A DNA stretch of 64,000 bases from Puffinus mauretanicus. Taxonomy: Eukaryota > Chordata > Aves > Procellariiformes > Procellariidae. Position numbers and translations under genes: made by a program. Shown here one piece after another: positions 47,601 to 58,180 of the stretch. Positions within the stretch are counted from its first letter, which is position 1. Each line of letters opens with the position of its first letter. The notes below the pieces were generated by a model that searched no databases, was not told where the DNA came from, and saw only the letters and a list, made by a program, of their open reading frames with translations. The stretch covers positions 186,001 to 250,000 of the forward strand of contig JAJKFH010001512.1 of NCBI GenBank assembly GCA_023333565.1. The letters run 5' to 3'.

Positions 47601-50600
47601 AGGCTACAGAAACTTATTTCACTTTTTTTTTTTTTTTAAAGGTTTTACTCTTCAGGAGGGATTTTTTGTTGCGCTTTCGTGAGTTTGGAGGGGTCCGTGA
47701 CTGAAGTTTCTTTCATAACCTCTTAGACCTGCCTAAATGTATCATTCATAAATTATGTTTGCTTTATGCTGAGGTTTTATTTCTGTTTCCTGGCTCTTAA
47801 AAAAAAAAAAAAAAAAGTTATTCGCTTGTTGTTGTTGTGATTATCACTATTATTCTTCTTATTAGTATAATTTCGGAATGTTTTATATCGCCTAAAATAA
47901 ACGTTCAGCCCTTTGAAGGCCGGGTTATCTAAGAATCTGGTCTCCAGACTCTCCATAGCCATGAAGTTCACTCTCAGCTTTTATCCTCTCTTAGCCTATC
48001 CTTATCTGCTTCCAAACCTAAACTGAAGAAGTAAATACGCCTAAAGTAACGCACGTTACACCCCGACGCCATGTCGGCCTCTTGGTGTAAAGATGCTGAT
48101 GAACCCCCCGCGTCCTGCCCTGTCCGTGCATCAGGACGGGGGGCAAGCTCCGCACCCCCAGGTCTTCTCCATATTCTCCATATCAGTGATAAAGAGGCAA
48201 AATTAGCTGGAAGAAGGTGCCAGTTCTAATAAATTATAACAACCGTCTTTAAAAAGTGGTTAGATATGTGGTAAGAAATGGCTCATCCGCTTTTTTTTTT
48301 CTTTCTTTCTTATGCCAAAACTTGTAAATCAGTAAAAGATGGCAATTGCACAGACTTAAAATCTGCATATTTCGAAAATATTTTATATTCGGTTGTTTTC
48401 AGCTTCAAAATGCCAACCCAAAGGCGGTGGATTTTGGCAGCTGTGTATTTCAAAGCACTATTTGGAAATGATTCCTTCTCTCCACAAACAATAAAGATTA
48501 TTTGTAAACAGTATCTGAGTTCAGAAGCCTCTGGCTTTCCATTGCAAGCTGACAATACTCCGAATTTTTCCTCACAGCTAAATACCCTTGGCGCTGATTC
48601 TGAAAGCAGGAAAGTTTCCACTTCGGACTTTTTTTTTCAAATAACTGTTTCCAGTTCCACTTCCCTTTACCAACTCACAACAATCACATATCTAAAATTA
48701 ATCTAGTTTGCGAACCCAGCAAAGCTCGCACATCCTGCCTCCTCTCTCCCAAGATTCATCCTTTTAGACTTTCAGACTCTGCTCCGAGGTCACTTTCTCC
48801 TTGACTTTTCCTTCTCCGAGATTTTTTTGCAAACAGAAGAGTTTTTCATGTAATTTCTGATGGGCTCTATTTGGGGTTTTAAAATATAAACGCCTATGTA
48901 ATGTCACCCGGAGCAGGCAGCACTGCACGACGTGGTCTCTCCAAGCGGGCAGACCTGGGATGAAGCTGTAGTTTGCCTTAAGCCCCTCTCAGAAAAGGCT
49001 ACAAAGAGATGAGCTATGGGGATATGTATAAAAAATAAACTACTGAACAAACGGAAACCTCCAGAGGAGCAAAAGCAAATGGATTTTGCAGATCTTCTTG
49101 TGAGGTTTCCATTCACTAGGGATCTGAAAACCCTTGGTTTCTGCCTCACAGCCACACTCCTGAGAGTCTTCTCGGGTTAAATTTATATACTACAGAAAAT
49201 TATATACTCACATGCTGACATAGTTCATCATTATTTATAGGAGGCGCACCAGGATTTTTTCCAAGAATATATTTATTACAGGTAAGACATGGCCAATCTA
49301 TCTAGCAAACAGAGAACAGGTGTTTTGCTTCAATTAACGTTCAATAATTTCATCTATACTTATTCAACACCCTGCTACCAACACGGCTGTTTATCCATCA
49401 GTTGTATAAACACATTTCCATGCGCCAAGCGAGTTTAATCTCCACAACACACTTAAATCAGCCTTTTCCTTTCCCAAGCTCTCATAACATTTGCAGAGTC
49501 CCTCCGAACCTCTGGTGAAATAGTCTGATTTTTAAAAATCATTTCTGAAAGGCAATAAAGCCGAGAAATATGACAATGTGAGCAACCAGCTCGTATTTCA
49601 TGCCTGATGACACAGGGTCTTTTCATTTCAAAACCTCCCCAACTCTTAAGGAAGTTAAAAGAAGGGGGGGGGGGTTGAAGGGAAAGGGAGATAGAAACGT
49701 GAAAAGTTGGAAAAAGCAGGAATTTCCCCCCTCGTTTCCCCCTGTTCGTGTGAGATGCACTGGAGAGAGCAGCGATCCTGCCCCACGCTGCTCACTGGTA
49801 GGGGATTTCTCTGCCTTCACCGGTTTAAACGCGAAAGGGGTGAAGCGGAGTTACTCTGGATTAACCCCCCTGGAAAGGAGAGGAGAGTTTGCAGGTCAGT
49901 GGGGAGTACTCACCTGGTGACATTTACCCACGGCTGGGTTGGCAAGATCTTAGCCCAGGGGCTGGAGAGGGTTCCCCAAACACTCCTCAAACCTCACCTT
50001 GGCTGGAGCCTGCAGACTGAATCCGCTTTTCCAACACAGGGAGGATTTTGAGCTGCTTGGGGGGCTCTTGCTACCCTGAGGGATGCAAAAATTAAAAATA
50101 AATCTGATGTCCGGCATTAAGCTCCGTCTCTCCTTGCCCATCATCCCGACCCTCTCGATTTTTTTTTAAATGAAAATGGACAGCTTCCTAATAGCGCCTC
50201 TTTTAGAGGAGCTCTGGTCCAGGACATGGGGAAACGTGTCCCTCCATCAGGCTGCAGGGCAGATGCTCATGGAAAAGCACCTCTTATAGGACTAAGGGAA
50301 AATCTAAGGCTTTAAGTATAGGTTTTTAAGCGCCTTCATAATCTTCCAGTATCAGTAAAACACCTCTGATAGCCATTTCCCACATCCGTTTTGTGTAGGC
50401 ACGGACATATGGACACACGCACGCACACTCTCATACAGACAGAGAGAAATGCGAAATATATTTTTCCTTCATTTCAGGCGGCTATTAGCACCCCTCAATG
50501 TTATTATTAGCCTGTTAATATAGACTTCCATCCCTATACACTTCAGGAAGGATTCGCGATGATTTATCATTCCTAGGAATCTCTTTGCCCTTCACTTTAA

Positions 50601-51890
50601 ATATCCTTCAGTGTTGGGGTGAGAGGGAGAAGGGCGGAGGGGTAATAGATTAAAGGAGGCAAATTGATCCAGACTGTTACAGCTGAAGTCCAGAGAAACA
50701 CTTTTGCCGTAATCATAGAGCGCACCTTTTTCTTAACCAACATCTACGACGCCATCGGACCATCTTGCAATAAACGGATTTATCATCATAACTTGGTAAA
50801 ACTGACCCCGTTACCCCGCATCATTTGGGCTGGGAGCCGCACCGAGCTCTACCCCCCTGTCAATCATTCGCTTCGGTGCAGGGAAAAAAATCCGAAATCG
50901 TCGGGTTTTCGAAAACACGGAAAATGCGAGCGGCGGGGGGGTGTTGTTTGACACGCACACGCACCGTGGGCACATACATGTGAGGTGTGAGGGGGGGCAC
51001 GGTGACTGAAAACGCGAGGGATTCCTTTTTTTTGCCCCTTTTCTTTTCCACAGGCTATAAATTCAAGGCTATAAAAATCAAAGAAAGCTAATGTAAGTTT
51101 TATTAAACTATTTAACCATCACAAGTTTAAGGCATTCTGTAACAAAGCCGGATCAGTGGCGCACTGTATTTTACTAGCCTTGTAAAGTTAAATGAAGGCT
51201 TCTGATTTCGGCAATGTGGGAAACTATTTTAGCCAAAGCGAAGCAACCCTGAGATTATGCCGCGAAACATGCGAAAATATGTTCATATGCAGAGATATTT
51301 TTAAGAAATTTTCATATATATATATATGTAAGCATAAAGTCTAAGGCAGGCTTTGGCTGTACACAGGGGTTGCGGCTCGGCAGCTTGCTGGTCAAAGTTG
51401 CAATGCCACGTCCATGCCAGTGACATTTTTAATTTCATATTTACCCACATTATTTTACCATGTTAACAATCCATTTTCCCATCCCAGCTAGTTAATTATT
51501 TATAACACCCTCCCCACCACTCTTGCTACCTAGATCCATCTTTTTCTTTACAAAAAAGCATAGTGTGTGCATTTAGGTATATATGCCTGTAATGCACTCA
51601 CACATATGTTTGTATATGAAATCGCGGCGCTGGGGGGGTGGGTTGGTTTGTACTTATTCTCTGTTTTTTTGCTATCGTACTCCGGAGCCCGAGTGGCAAA
51701 GAATAGCTTTTATCTCTATTCCCCCATGATGGTTATTAAAGGCAAAGCGAGCACATCAGCATCTTTCTTTAAAAAAAAAAAAAAAAAAAAAATCCGCCCC
51801 CCCCTCTCGGACCCCCCCCCCAATAATATTTCAGGAGCAAATCTAGGAAGGGATATTAGCCCCAGCTCTGCCCGTTTGGTGGCTTTTCGA
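44700..51890. other. Intergenic DNA upstream of HOXB9, no gene recognised
   Basis: AT-rich, CpG-retaining DNA free of recognised transposons. It contains a T13G15 run at 47064-47091, C12 near 47503-47514 and A/T runs near 47799-47816. The segment 44820-45130 has many HOX/CDX-like words (TTATTAAAGG, CTAATTAGG, CAATAAAG) and looks like a candidate conserved element. No coding frame is credible. Confidence 0.45.
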
Positions 51891-51899
51891 AACTCCTGA

Positions 51900-52188
51900 C
51901 GTTTTGCAACATTGCATAAACATAAAACAATCCATCCTTGATATGGAATGCAAGGGCGGATGACAGCGCAGCGCAGCCCCCTCGGCTTCGATTGATTTAC
52001 GCCGAGACTGACGCTTTATCAGGCACACGAAAAAAGTTTGACCAATCATTTTGCTGGGAGCTCACAACACAGCAGCCCAACTGTACTTTGTTGGCTGGGA
52101 AGTTGGAGAAGGGGGTAGAGTACAAATCTAGATCTGTCCTATATATTTTTTTCCCTTCATTGAACCGTGCTTTGTATGATGTCTGAGA
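51900..52188 (+). promoter_or_regulatory. HOXB9: HOXB9 promoter and 5' leader
   Basis: Upstream of the HOXB9 start lie a HOX-PBX-type TGATTTAC (51993-52000), a CCAAT box (52042-52046) and a TATATATT element (52140-52147). The TATA element is too close to the ATG (42 bp) to leave a long leader, so the actual start may lie further 5'. Two ATG codons at 52176 and 52179 open a short out-of-frame uORF that overlaps the main start. Confidence 0.45.
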
Positions 52189-52211
52189 ATGTCCATTTCT
52201 GGGACTCTTAG
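52176..52211 (+). promoter_or_regulatory. Overlapping uORF at the HOXB9 start
   Basis: ATGATGTCTGAG opens an 11-codon frame ending in TAG at 52209-52211, overlapping the HOXB9 ATG (52189) in another frame. If the leader includes it, it could lower translation of HOXB9. Confidence 0.5.
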
Positions 52212-55200
52212 CAATTATTATGTCGACTCTATTATAAGTCATGAAAGTGAAGACTCGCCTTCAGCTAAATTTTCATCTGGGCAATATACAAGTTCCAGGC
52301 AAGCTGGGCACAATGAGCATCTAGAATTCCCCTCCTGTAGTTTTCAGCCAAAACCTCCAGTTTTCAGCGCCTCCTGGACTCCTTTGAATCCACATTCTTC
52401 TGGTACCCTTCCTGCCGTCTACCATCCATATATTCAACATCAAAGCGTCCCATCTGATAGCAGGTATCTACGGAGCTGGCTGGATCCAGTACCCAGAGCA
52501 GAGAACCTCCCCGGGCAGGGATCTGTTAAGGCAGAGCCGCTGCTGGGCCGTCCCGGGGATGTCCATAAACAGGGAACACAGGAGTACAATTTAGAAACTT
52601 CTGCTGCAAGGGAAGGGATCGTTTCCAATCAAAGGCCCAGCTTCGAGGACAATAAAGTTTGTGAAGGAAGCGAAGACAAAGACAGGACAGATCAAAGTAA
52701 GTTATAAAAGTGAGGAAGTAAACAGTATAAAAGCTGGAGGAGGTGCAATAAAAGGGGACAATGCTGCGTAAAGTTTAAAATCAGGGCTTAAAGAAAACTC
52801 TCAGCTTGCTGATGCCAACCTAAGGGGAGAGGTGGGGAGGGGAGAGGGGTGGCATTGTCTCTGCCGGTAAATAAAAATAAAAATAAAAATGAGCGTCGTC
52901 TCTGAGCTTAAACAGAGTCCAGAGCGGACAAAAGCTGGAGCGAGTCATCCTCTTTCCTACAGAGCGCTGGCTCCGGCAGCAGAGACCACTTTAGTAAGCG
53001 GGAGTAAATCTGCGCGGGTGCGGGCGGTGGGGAAGGGAAGGGACGGGGGGAGCCAGGAAATGTCGGGGAGAAAGGTAGGGAAAAGGGAGCGGAGGGCGGC
53101 GGTCGGGGGAGAAGAAGAAGAAGGGGGGAAAGAGGAGAAATTACCGAGGAAAAAGTTCACGTGGGGGGAAGTAAACAGCAGCGGGGGCTTTTCCGTGCCC
53201 GCCGCCCCGGTGTACCCCGGTGTACCCCGGTGAATCCCGGCTGATGCGCGGACGGGCTCGCTCCCCTTCTCGGCTCCTCTCGGGTTTTTGGTGGTGGTGT
53301 CTCTTTTTTTTATTCCTCGTGTTTGTTTGTTTATTTGTGTTTTTTAATTGTTTGTTTATTAAATGCAACGGTTCAGAGTACGACTATTTCAAAGCCACGC
53401 TCCTTCCTAGTAAAAAAAAAACGGAGGGGGGGTGTGTGCTTCCAACTTAATTAGCTTTTATTTGTAATGTAGCCAGATTGGGGAAACAGTTAAACTTCAG
53501 CATGTGCTTTTTCCGCGAGCTGGTTTGTCTTTTTTTCCCCTGAAATATAGGAGAAAAATCACTCGCTTTGAAAACATTTAATAATACTATCAATAATGCT
53601 ATTAATAATACTATTATTAATAATAATTATTATTATAATGATAATAATAATAATAATGCAATGGCGTCTGAGTAAGAAAGAATCGGTATCTTCACCCCGT
53701 GCCGATCCGGCTGGTACCTGGTTTCCATCTGAAAGGTAAACCGGAGCCAAAGCAGGAGGCAAAGGGAGAAACTTGGCTTCACCCCCACGGTGAATATTTT
53801 GCAGTGAAAGCCGAAGTTTTCCAAACTGGCGGAGGAGCAGCCCCCGCCGAGGGTATAACTCCTCGGAGTCTGTGCAGGACGCACTGACACAGTCATTCTT
53901 TTTCCCCTTGAATTAACTTCTATTTTTCCTCCCCTCCCCTCAACGTGGAACAGCAACAGAGATTGCCATTGCAACCATACGATTAAAAATACAGTATATT
54001 CTCGCCCCTCATGATTTCCTCCCCTCGTTGTGCAGGATGTTATGGGTACTTTTTTTTTTTTTTTCCTATCATTTAACTTGCACACAGACACACAGGCACA
54101 CACACACTCACACACACACAAAAAGAAAGTCCTATTCTATTGTACTGGGCAGAGATCCAGAACAAACTGCAACCGTGAGGTGAATGATTTGAGAGAATTA
54201 AATATCCAGGTTCTGTGCTCAATGTCCCTGAAATTGAATATATAAAAATCTTGTCCAAGAAAATGTTATTAAGTTATAAGTAAGTGCAGGGACCCGCGCT
54301 CAGAGGATGCTGTGCGGTTTCTATGGCATGTGGTTTCGACGCATATTTTGTTTTAAATAATAGTTTAATTTGGGCTGATGTTGAGAGCCTGCCAGGGCTG
54401 GAAGACGGAGCTGTTTTGCAGAAAGTACTCCCACCAATTTCCCTGACTCTTTCAATTTTTGAAAGTATTTCGCAATAATGAATCTCCGCCCTGCGTATGG
54501 CACAGGGATCTGTTAATTTATTTGCTGGATTTTAAAGAAAAGATGTGCCAGGACCTCTTCCCATTCACTTTCCTGTTTAGGGGCTTGTGTATAGTGAATA
54601 GATAAAGCAACACTGGCGTTTAAAATATCTTACATTTTAACGATCCAAGATATGACAAAAAAAAGAAAACCAAACCGAATAAAAATCTGTTATGAAGAAG
54701 AGCCCTCCATTGCCATTAAAGGATGGGTAGCAGGATTAACAGTATCAATTATTAACAGCTTTCTTCCTCTTTAATATTTAATTCTGCATATTAGATCAAG
54801 TCAATTACATTAAGGAAATAGCCGTGCAAATTTGTAAGAGGCAGTACTTACAGTGGAAGATTAACCGGATTATTTTTTAAAAATATTCAATATATTTCAT
54901 TTTACATAGAGGAAACGTTCTGATGGCGCGCGCGTGTGTGTATGTATATATTTATAATGGTCCATTTAATTGGTGTAAAGGTTTATGGCTTCAGTCGTAA
55001 TTTCAGAGGAGGCAAAGGAAATAAAATAGAAATACGTGGTCTGTCTATAACCCTTCATTTTACTCTTTCCCGCCTCTCAGTTACCCAACGGTCAGCTAAT
55101 ATTTGCATGTGATTAGTAAATGCTCTATTATTTACCCTAAACCCACTTCACCTTTGGGTGCGACCTTCACCACTATCGTGTCTGTGGGGGTGGTTTCTGC

Positions 55201-56393
55201 TCCCATAATTTTGTTTTCTCCCCCCCACACCCCTTGAATAGGCTAATTCCTGAAATGTCCTTTTTGCAAAAGATTCCCACGTAACTTCTCCCACACGCGA
55301 GGGTGACGGGCAGCCTGTTATTTATTTTTGGCTGCATTTGCAGCCCTGCAAATATCCATGTCTCTGGATAACACTGTCCAGACCTCCGGCAACAGAGTCC
55401 ATCCAGCCCTCGGAGGATGTTTATTGTATCGAGACCGTTTCTTGCCACATAGCAAAAAAATAGGCAGGATTTATGAAAGGTTTCTCCAGACCTCCTCTCT
55501 CTGCTCTTTTCCTGCGCGATGTGTCTATAGGAGTAAATCTGTAGACACGTGGGAAAACACATCTGAAAAAAAGATAATATACGTAATTTTTGCATTGGTT
55601 TCTTTGTATATAGCATGCGTAACGTGCAGATGGGCGTTATGCAAATCTATAAGCGCATGTGGGTGTTTACCTGGCATAGATGGACCTGGGGGAAAGTGGG
55701 GGGAGCTCTGCCAGTGGCACGTGTGCACCCAAACATACGTGTGCGCACAGGCACGGGTGTGCACGGGAACGTGTGTGCACCTACACGTGTGTGCACAGGC
55801 ATGCGTGCGCACAGACACGTGTGTGTACACAAGCATGGGTGTGCACAGATACAGGTCTGTGCGTCCAGACAACACAGACCCGCGTGTCCGTGGGTCCCAG
55901 GCCCCCCCACTCGGGAGGGACGGGGTGCGTGTGCGGCGGTATTTCGGGATCGGGCCCCCCCATCTGGGCAGCCTGTGCTCGCCCCGACGGTCCCGTCTGA
56001 TTTTCATACGGCCTCTGCTGCTACCTCCTATGGCAGGGAGCATTTTTCACCCGGGCGTGCATATGCGTATGTATAATCTTAATATTTGATGGCATGATTA
56101 AAACCTTCTGAGAAACACTCAAGCTGCATCGTATTGATCTTGCTGCTTTTCTTTCAGCCAACCCAGCTGCCAGCTGGCTTCACGCCCGTTCCTCCAGGAA
56201 AAAACGATGCCCTTACACCAAATACCAGACCCTGGAACTAGAGAAGGAGTTTTTATTCAATATGTACCTGACGAGGGACCGTAGACACGAAGTGGCCAGA
56301 CTCCTCAACCTGAGTGAGAGACAAGTCAAAATCTGGTTTCAGAACCGAAGGATGAAAATGAAGAAAATGAACAAGGAACAGGGCAAAGAATGA
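52189..56393 (+). CDS. HOXB9: Homeobox protein HOXB9 (exons 52189-52696 and 56158-56393)
   Basis: This is a nuclear homeodomain transcription factor of paralog group 9, acting in thoracic and posterior axial patterning. The coding sequence joins 52189-52696 to 56158-56393 and gives 247 residues (human 250). It begins [20 protein letters not shown], the classic HOXB9 N terminus. The Hox9 activation region covers residues 1-169 and includes [12 protein letters not shown] and VYHPYIQ. The hexapeptide-like Trp176 (ASWLHA), used for PBX contact in HOX9 proteins, lies in exon 2. The homeodomain is residues 182-241 (56193-56372), with [13 protein letters not shown] in helix 3. As I recall the human sequence, the homeodomain is unchanged. 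A short KEQGKE tail follows. Codon third positions are mixed, unlike the GC-saturated HOXB13. Confidence 0.97.
53578..53657 (+). repeat. Imperfect (AAT)n repeat in HOXB9 intron
   Basis: Interrupted AAT/ATT triplets over about 80 bp, ending in six AAT units at 53639-53656. Confidence 0.85.
55714..55864 (+). repeat. Degenerate GTGTGCAC-rich repeat in HOXB9 intron
   Basis: A 150-bp array of related words (CACGTGTGTGCACAGG, CATGCGTGCGCACAG, CACGTGTGTGTACAC) at roughly 20-bp spacing. Purines and pyrimidines alternate almost throughout, with many GC and CG steps, favouring left-handed Z-DNA under supercoiling. Apparent Cys/His/Thr-rich frames across it are repeat artefacts. Confidence 0.8.
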
Positions 56394-57398
56394 AAAACCA
56401 GAAAAGCAGCACACACACACCCTTTTCCCCCACAGCTCCCAGCCTCCGCGGCCGCGCACCCCCACTGTAGTGCTGCCAAATCCCCCAAACACGAGGGGAA
56501 AACCTCCCCGTTTCCCATCTCCACCTTTGCATGCGAGATGTTGCTTATTATTCTTTTTTATCTCCTTAGTATTGCCACATAGGAGGCAACTTAGCCAAAA
56601 CTGCAGCTCCTTTTTGGGGACGCATGCTGGGTTTTGTTTCTGTTCTCTTGTTTTCTTTCTCTATTTTTTTTTCCCTTCTCTTTTCTTCTCCCTACAGTGT
56701 AACATAGACACAGGCTCCTGTCTGAGCAGCCGCTTCCTCTGCTTGCGTTTTCTCCATGGAAAGCAAGACGGCAAACACAACTGGCCACAAACAACCCTGG
56801 CCCAAGCCCCCACCAAACCTCGCTGTCTTTCTTTATCCACGTAAGGACAATGATTCTCTATAACATTCACAACAGCCCGGCGCACACACACACGCACTCA
56901 CACACTCACACGTTGAGGTGGCCAAGGAACCAGACGATTTAATTAAACTGCTGCAAGACAGACACATTCGTAAGACTTGCGTTTAATTGCACCCAACAAA
57001 TCATTTTCAATTCGCCAACTTTATACCGGGGTAGTCGGTTAATGACAGCCCAACTCCCAACCGCGCTGGGTTTCTTTTTTTCTTCCCTCCCCTTCTTTTT
57101 TTTTTTTTTTTTAGTTTGTTTTATTATGCGGGATTTTTATTTGAATCGTGCCGTGGCAGATATGTGACTTTGACCTGAAAGTTTAGTAGGATCTTTACAG
57201 GCAAACCTCCTCATCTGGTAGTTTTATACTGGGTCACTTGGAAGAGGAGAAAAGACGGGGAGGGAGGCGAGAGAGTGTGTGTGGGGCACTCTCAGAGCCG
57301 CATTGTAAATTATTTAGGAGAAAAAGGGGCGGAAGAACCCCTGCCAACTTATTCCTAACTTTTAGAGGAGAGGAAGAATGGGATTTTCTAGTTAAAAA

Positions 57399-57405
57399 AC
57401 TACCT
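57399..57405 (+). promoter_or_regulatory. miR-196 seed match in HOXB9 3' UTR
   Basis: ACTACCT complements miR-196 positions 2-8. The two preceding bases (AA) extend the match to positions 2-10. The base after it is T, so this is a 7mer-m8 site and not an 8mer. Confidence 0.55.
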
Positions 57406-57971
57406 TAGTAGAGCTATAAGGGAAGGGAAGGTTGTGTTCTTAGTGCTAGCATATTTATAATTTATTGTGAATTGACTTTTCCTAAAGCAGTAGGCTGTTG
57501 CAGAGATAAAGTGCCAACCCTAGCCTGTGTGTATTTCTTCCCCCTCCTGTTTGCTGAGATGCTTTTAATACTTGAATGTCGGTGGGGTTTTGTTGGGGTG
57601 GGGTTGCGTTGTTGTTTTTTTTTTTTTTCCGCCTGAAGCGAGCTCCCGGCATGTTTTTCCCATTGCCACCCGCTCTCCTCCGGGGCCCGGTGCCACGCCG
57701 GGGCCGGGGCCCGCCGCCTCCCCGAGGAAGGAGCCTTGTCCCGCGGGTGGCACCGGGGGATGCGGCGGCTCCGTGCTGCTCCCCCCCCTCCCCGCTCTCC
57801 ATCCTCATCCTCATCCCGAAGAAGCGTTTAAAGTCACAAATATAGACCTTGCTGGTCTCATGTCATGCCGGCCGGAGCTGATTTCTCATCTGACAGATCC
57901 GCTGGAGGTTTCTCCAACCCGCCCGGGCGGGACTGGTTTCCCTTTATCTCTGTAAGACTTAACTTTGTTTT

Positions 57972-58011
57972 GGGAAGGGGGGGGGGAGGCGGGAGGGGGG
58001 GCTGGGGGGGG
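57972..58011 (+). other. G-rich tract with quadruplex potential
   Basis: Four long G runs within 40 bp (G12, G3, G7 and G8, approximately) satisfy the usual G-quadruplex pattern on the sense strand, so the structure could form in the HOXB9 RNA just before the poly(A) signal. Confidence 0.7.
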
Positions 58012-58156
58012 TTAGTACCAGTTGATTATATGGTGGGTATTGTAAACTGTGTTTGTGGTTGTGTTTCTGTGAATGTTGAAGCTCGTTTTCTGTTTCTACT
58101 GTGGCTTTTTAAGTATGCGAAGAGTTCTGCAGTTGATAGTGGATGGAAAATACGGA

Positions 58157-58162
58157 AATAAA
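58157..58162 (+). terminator. HOXB9: Polyadenylation signal of HOXB9
   Basis: AATAAA at this position is followed within 30 bp by a T-rich and GT-rich element (CTCGTTTTCTTCGTGTG), the usual downstream context. Cleavage would fall near 58175-58185. Confidence 0.6.
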
Positions 58163-58180
58163 CCTCTCTCGTTTTCTTCG

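Larger units (their letters stand above)
52697..56157 (+). other. HOXB9: HOXB9 intron
   Basis: The 3461-bp phase-1 intron starts with GTAAGT right after the single base A of Thr170 and ends in TTTCTTTCAG at 56157; splicing makes an ACC codon followed by NPAASWLHA. It holds an (AAT)n-type repeat at 53578-53657, CA and GT runs near 54085-54120, a GCGCGCGTGTGTG tract near 54925-54942, an octamer word ATTTGCAT at 55101-55108 and a GTGTGCACA-type array at 55714-55864. A GC-rich patch follows exon 1 at about 53000-53280. Confidence 0.92.
56394..58180 (+). other. HOXB9: HOXB9 3' UTR
   Basis: Non-coding sequence from the TGA to a poly(A) signal at 58157-58162. The length, about 1.8 kb, fits what I recall of the mammalian HOXB9 3' UTR. 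It contains a miR-196 seed match at 57399-57405, a GC-rich patch (57645-57790) and a G-rich tract (57972-58011). Frames inside it show no domain. Confidence 0.6.

Noticed and set aside
55647..56076. Cys/His/Thr-rich frames in the HOXB9 intron
   Set aside because: They arise from the GTGTGCAC repeat; period and composition explain them fully.
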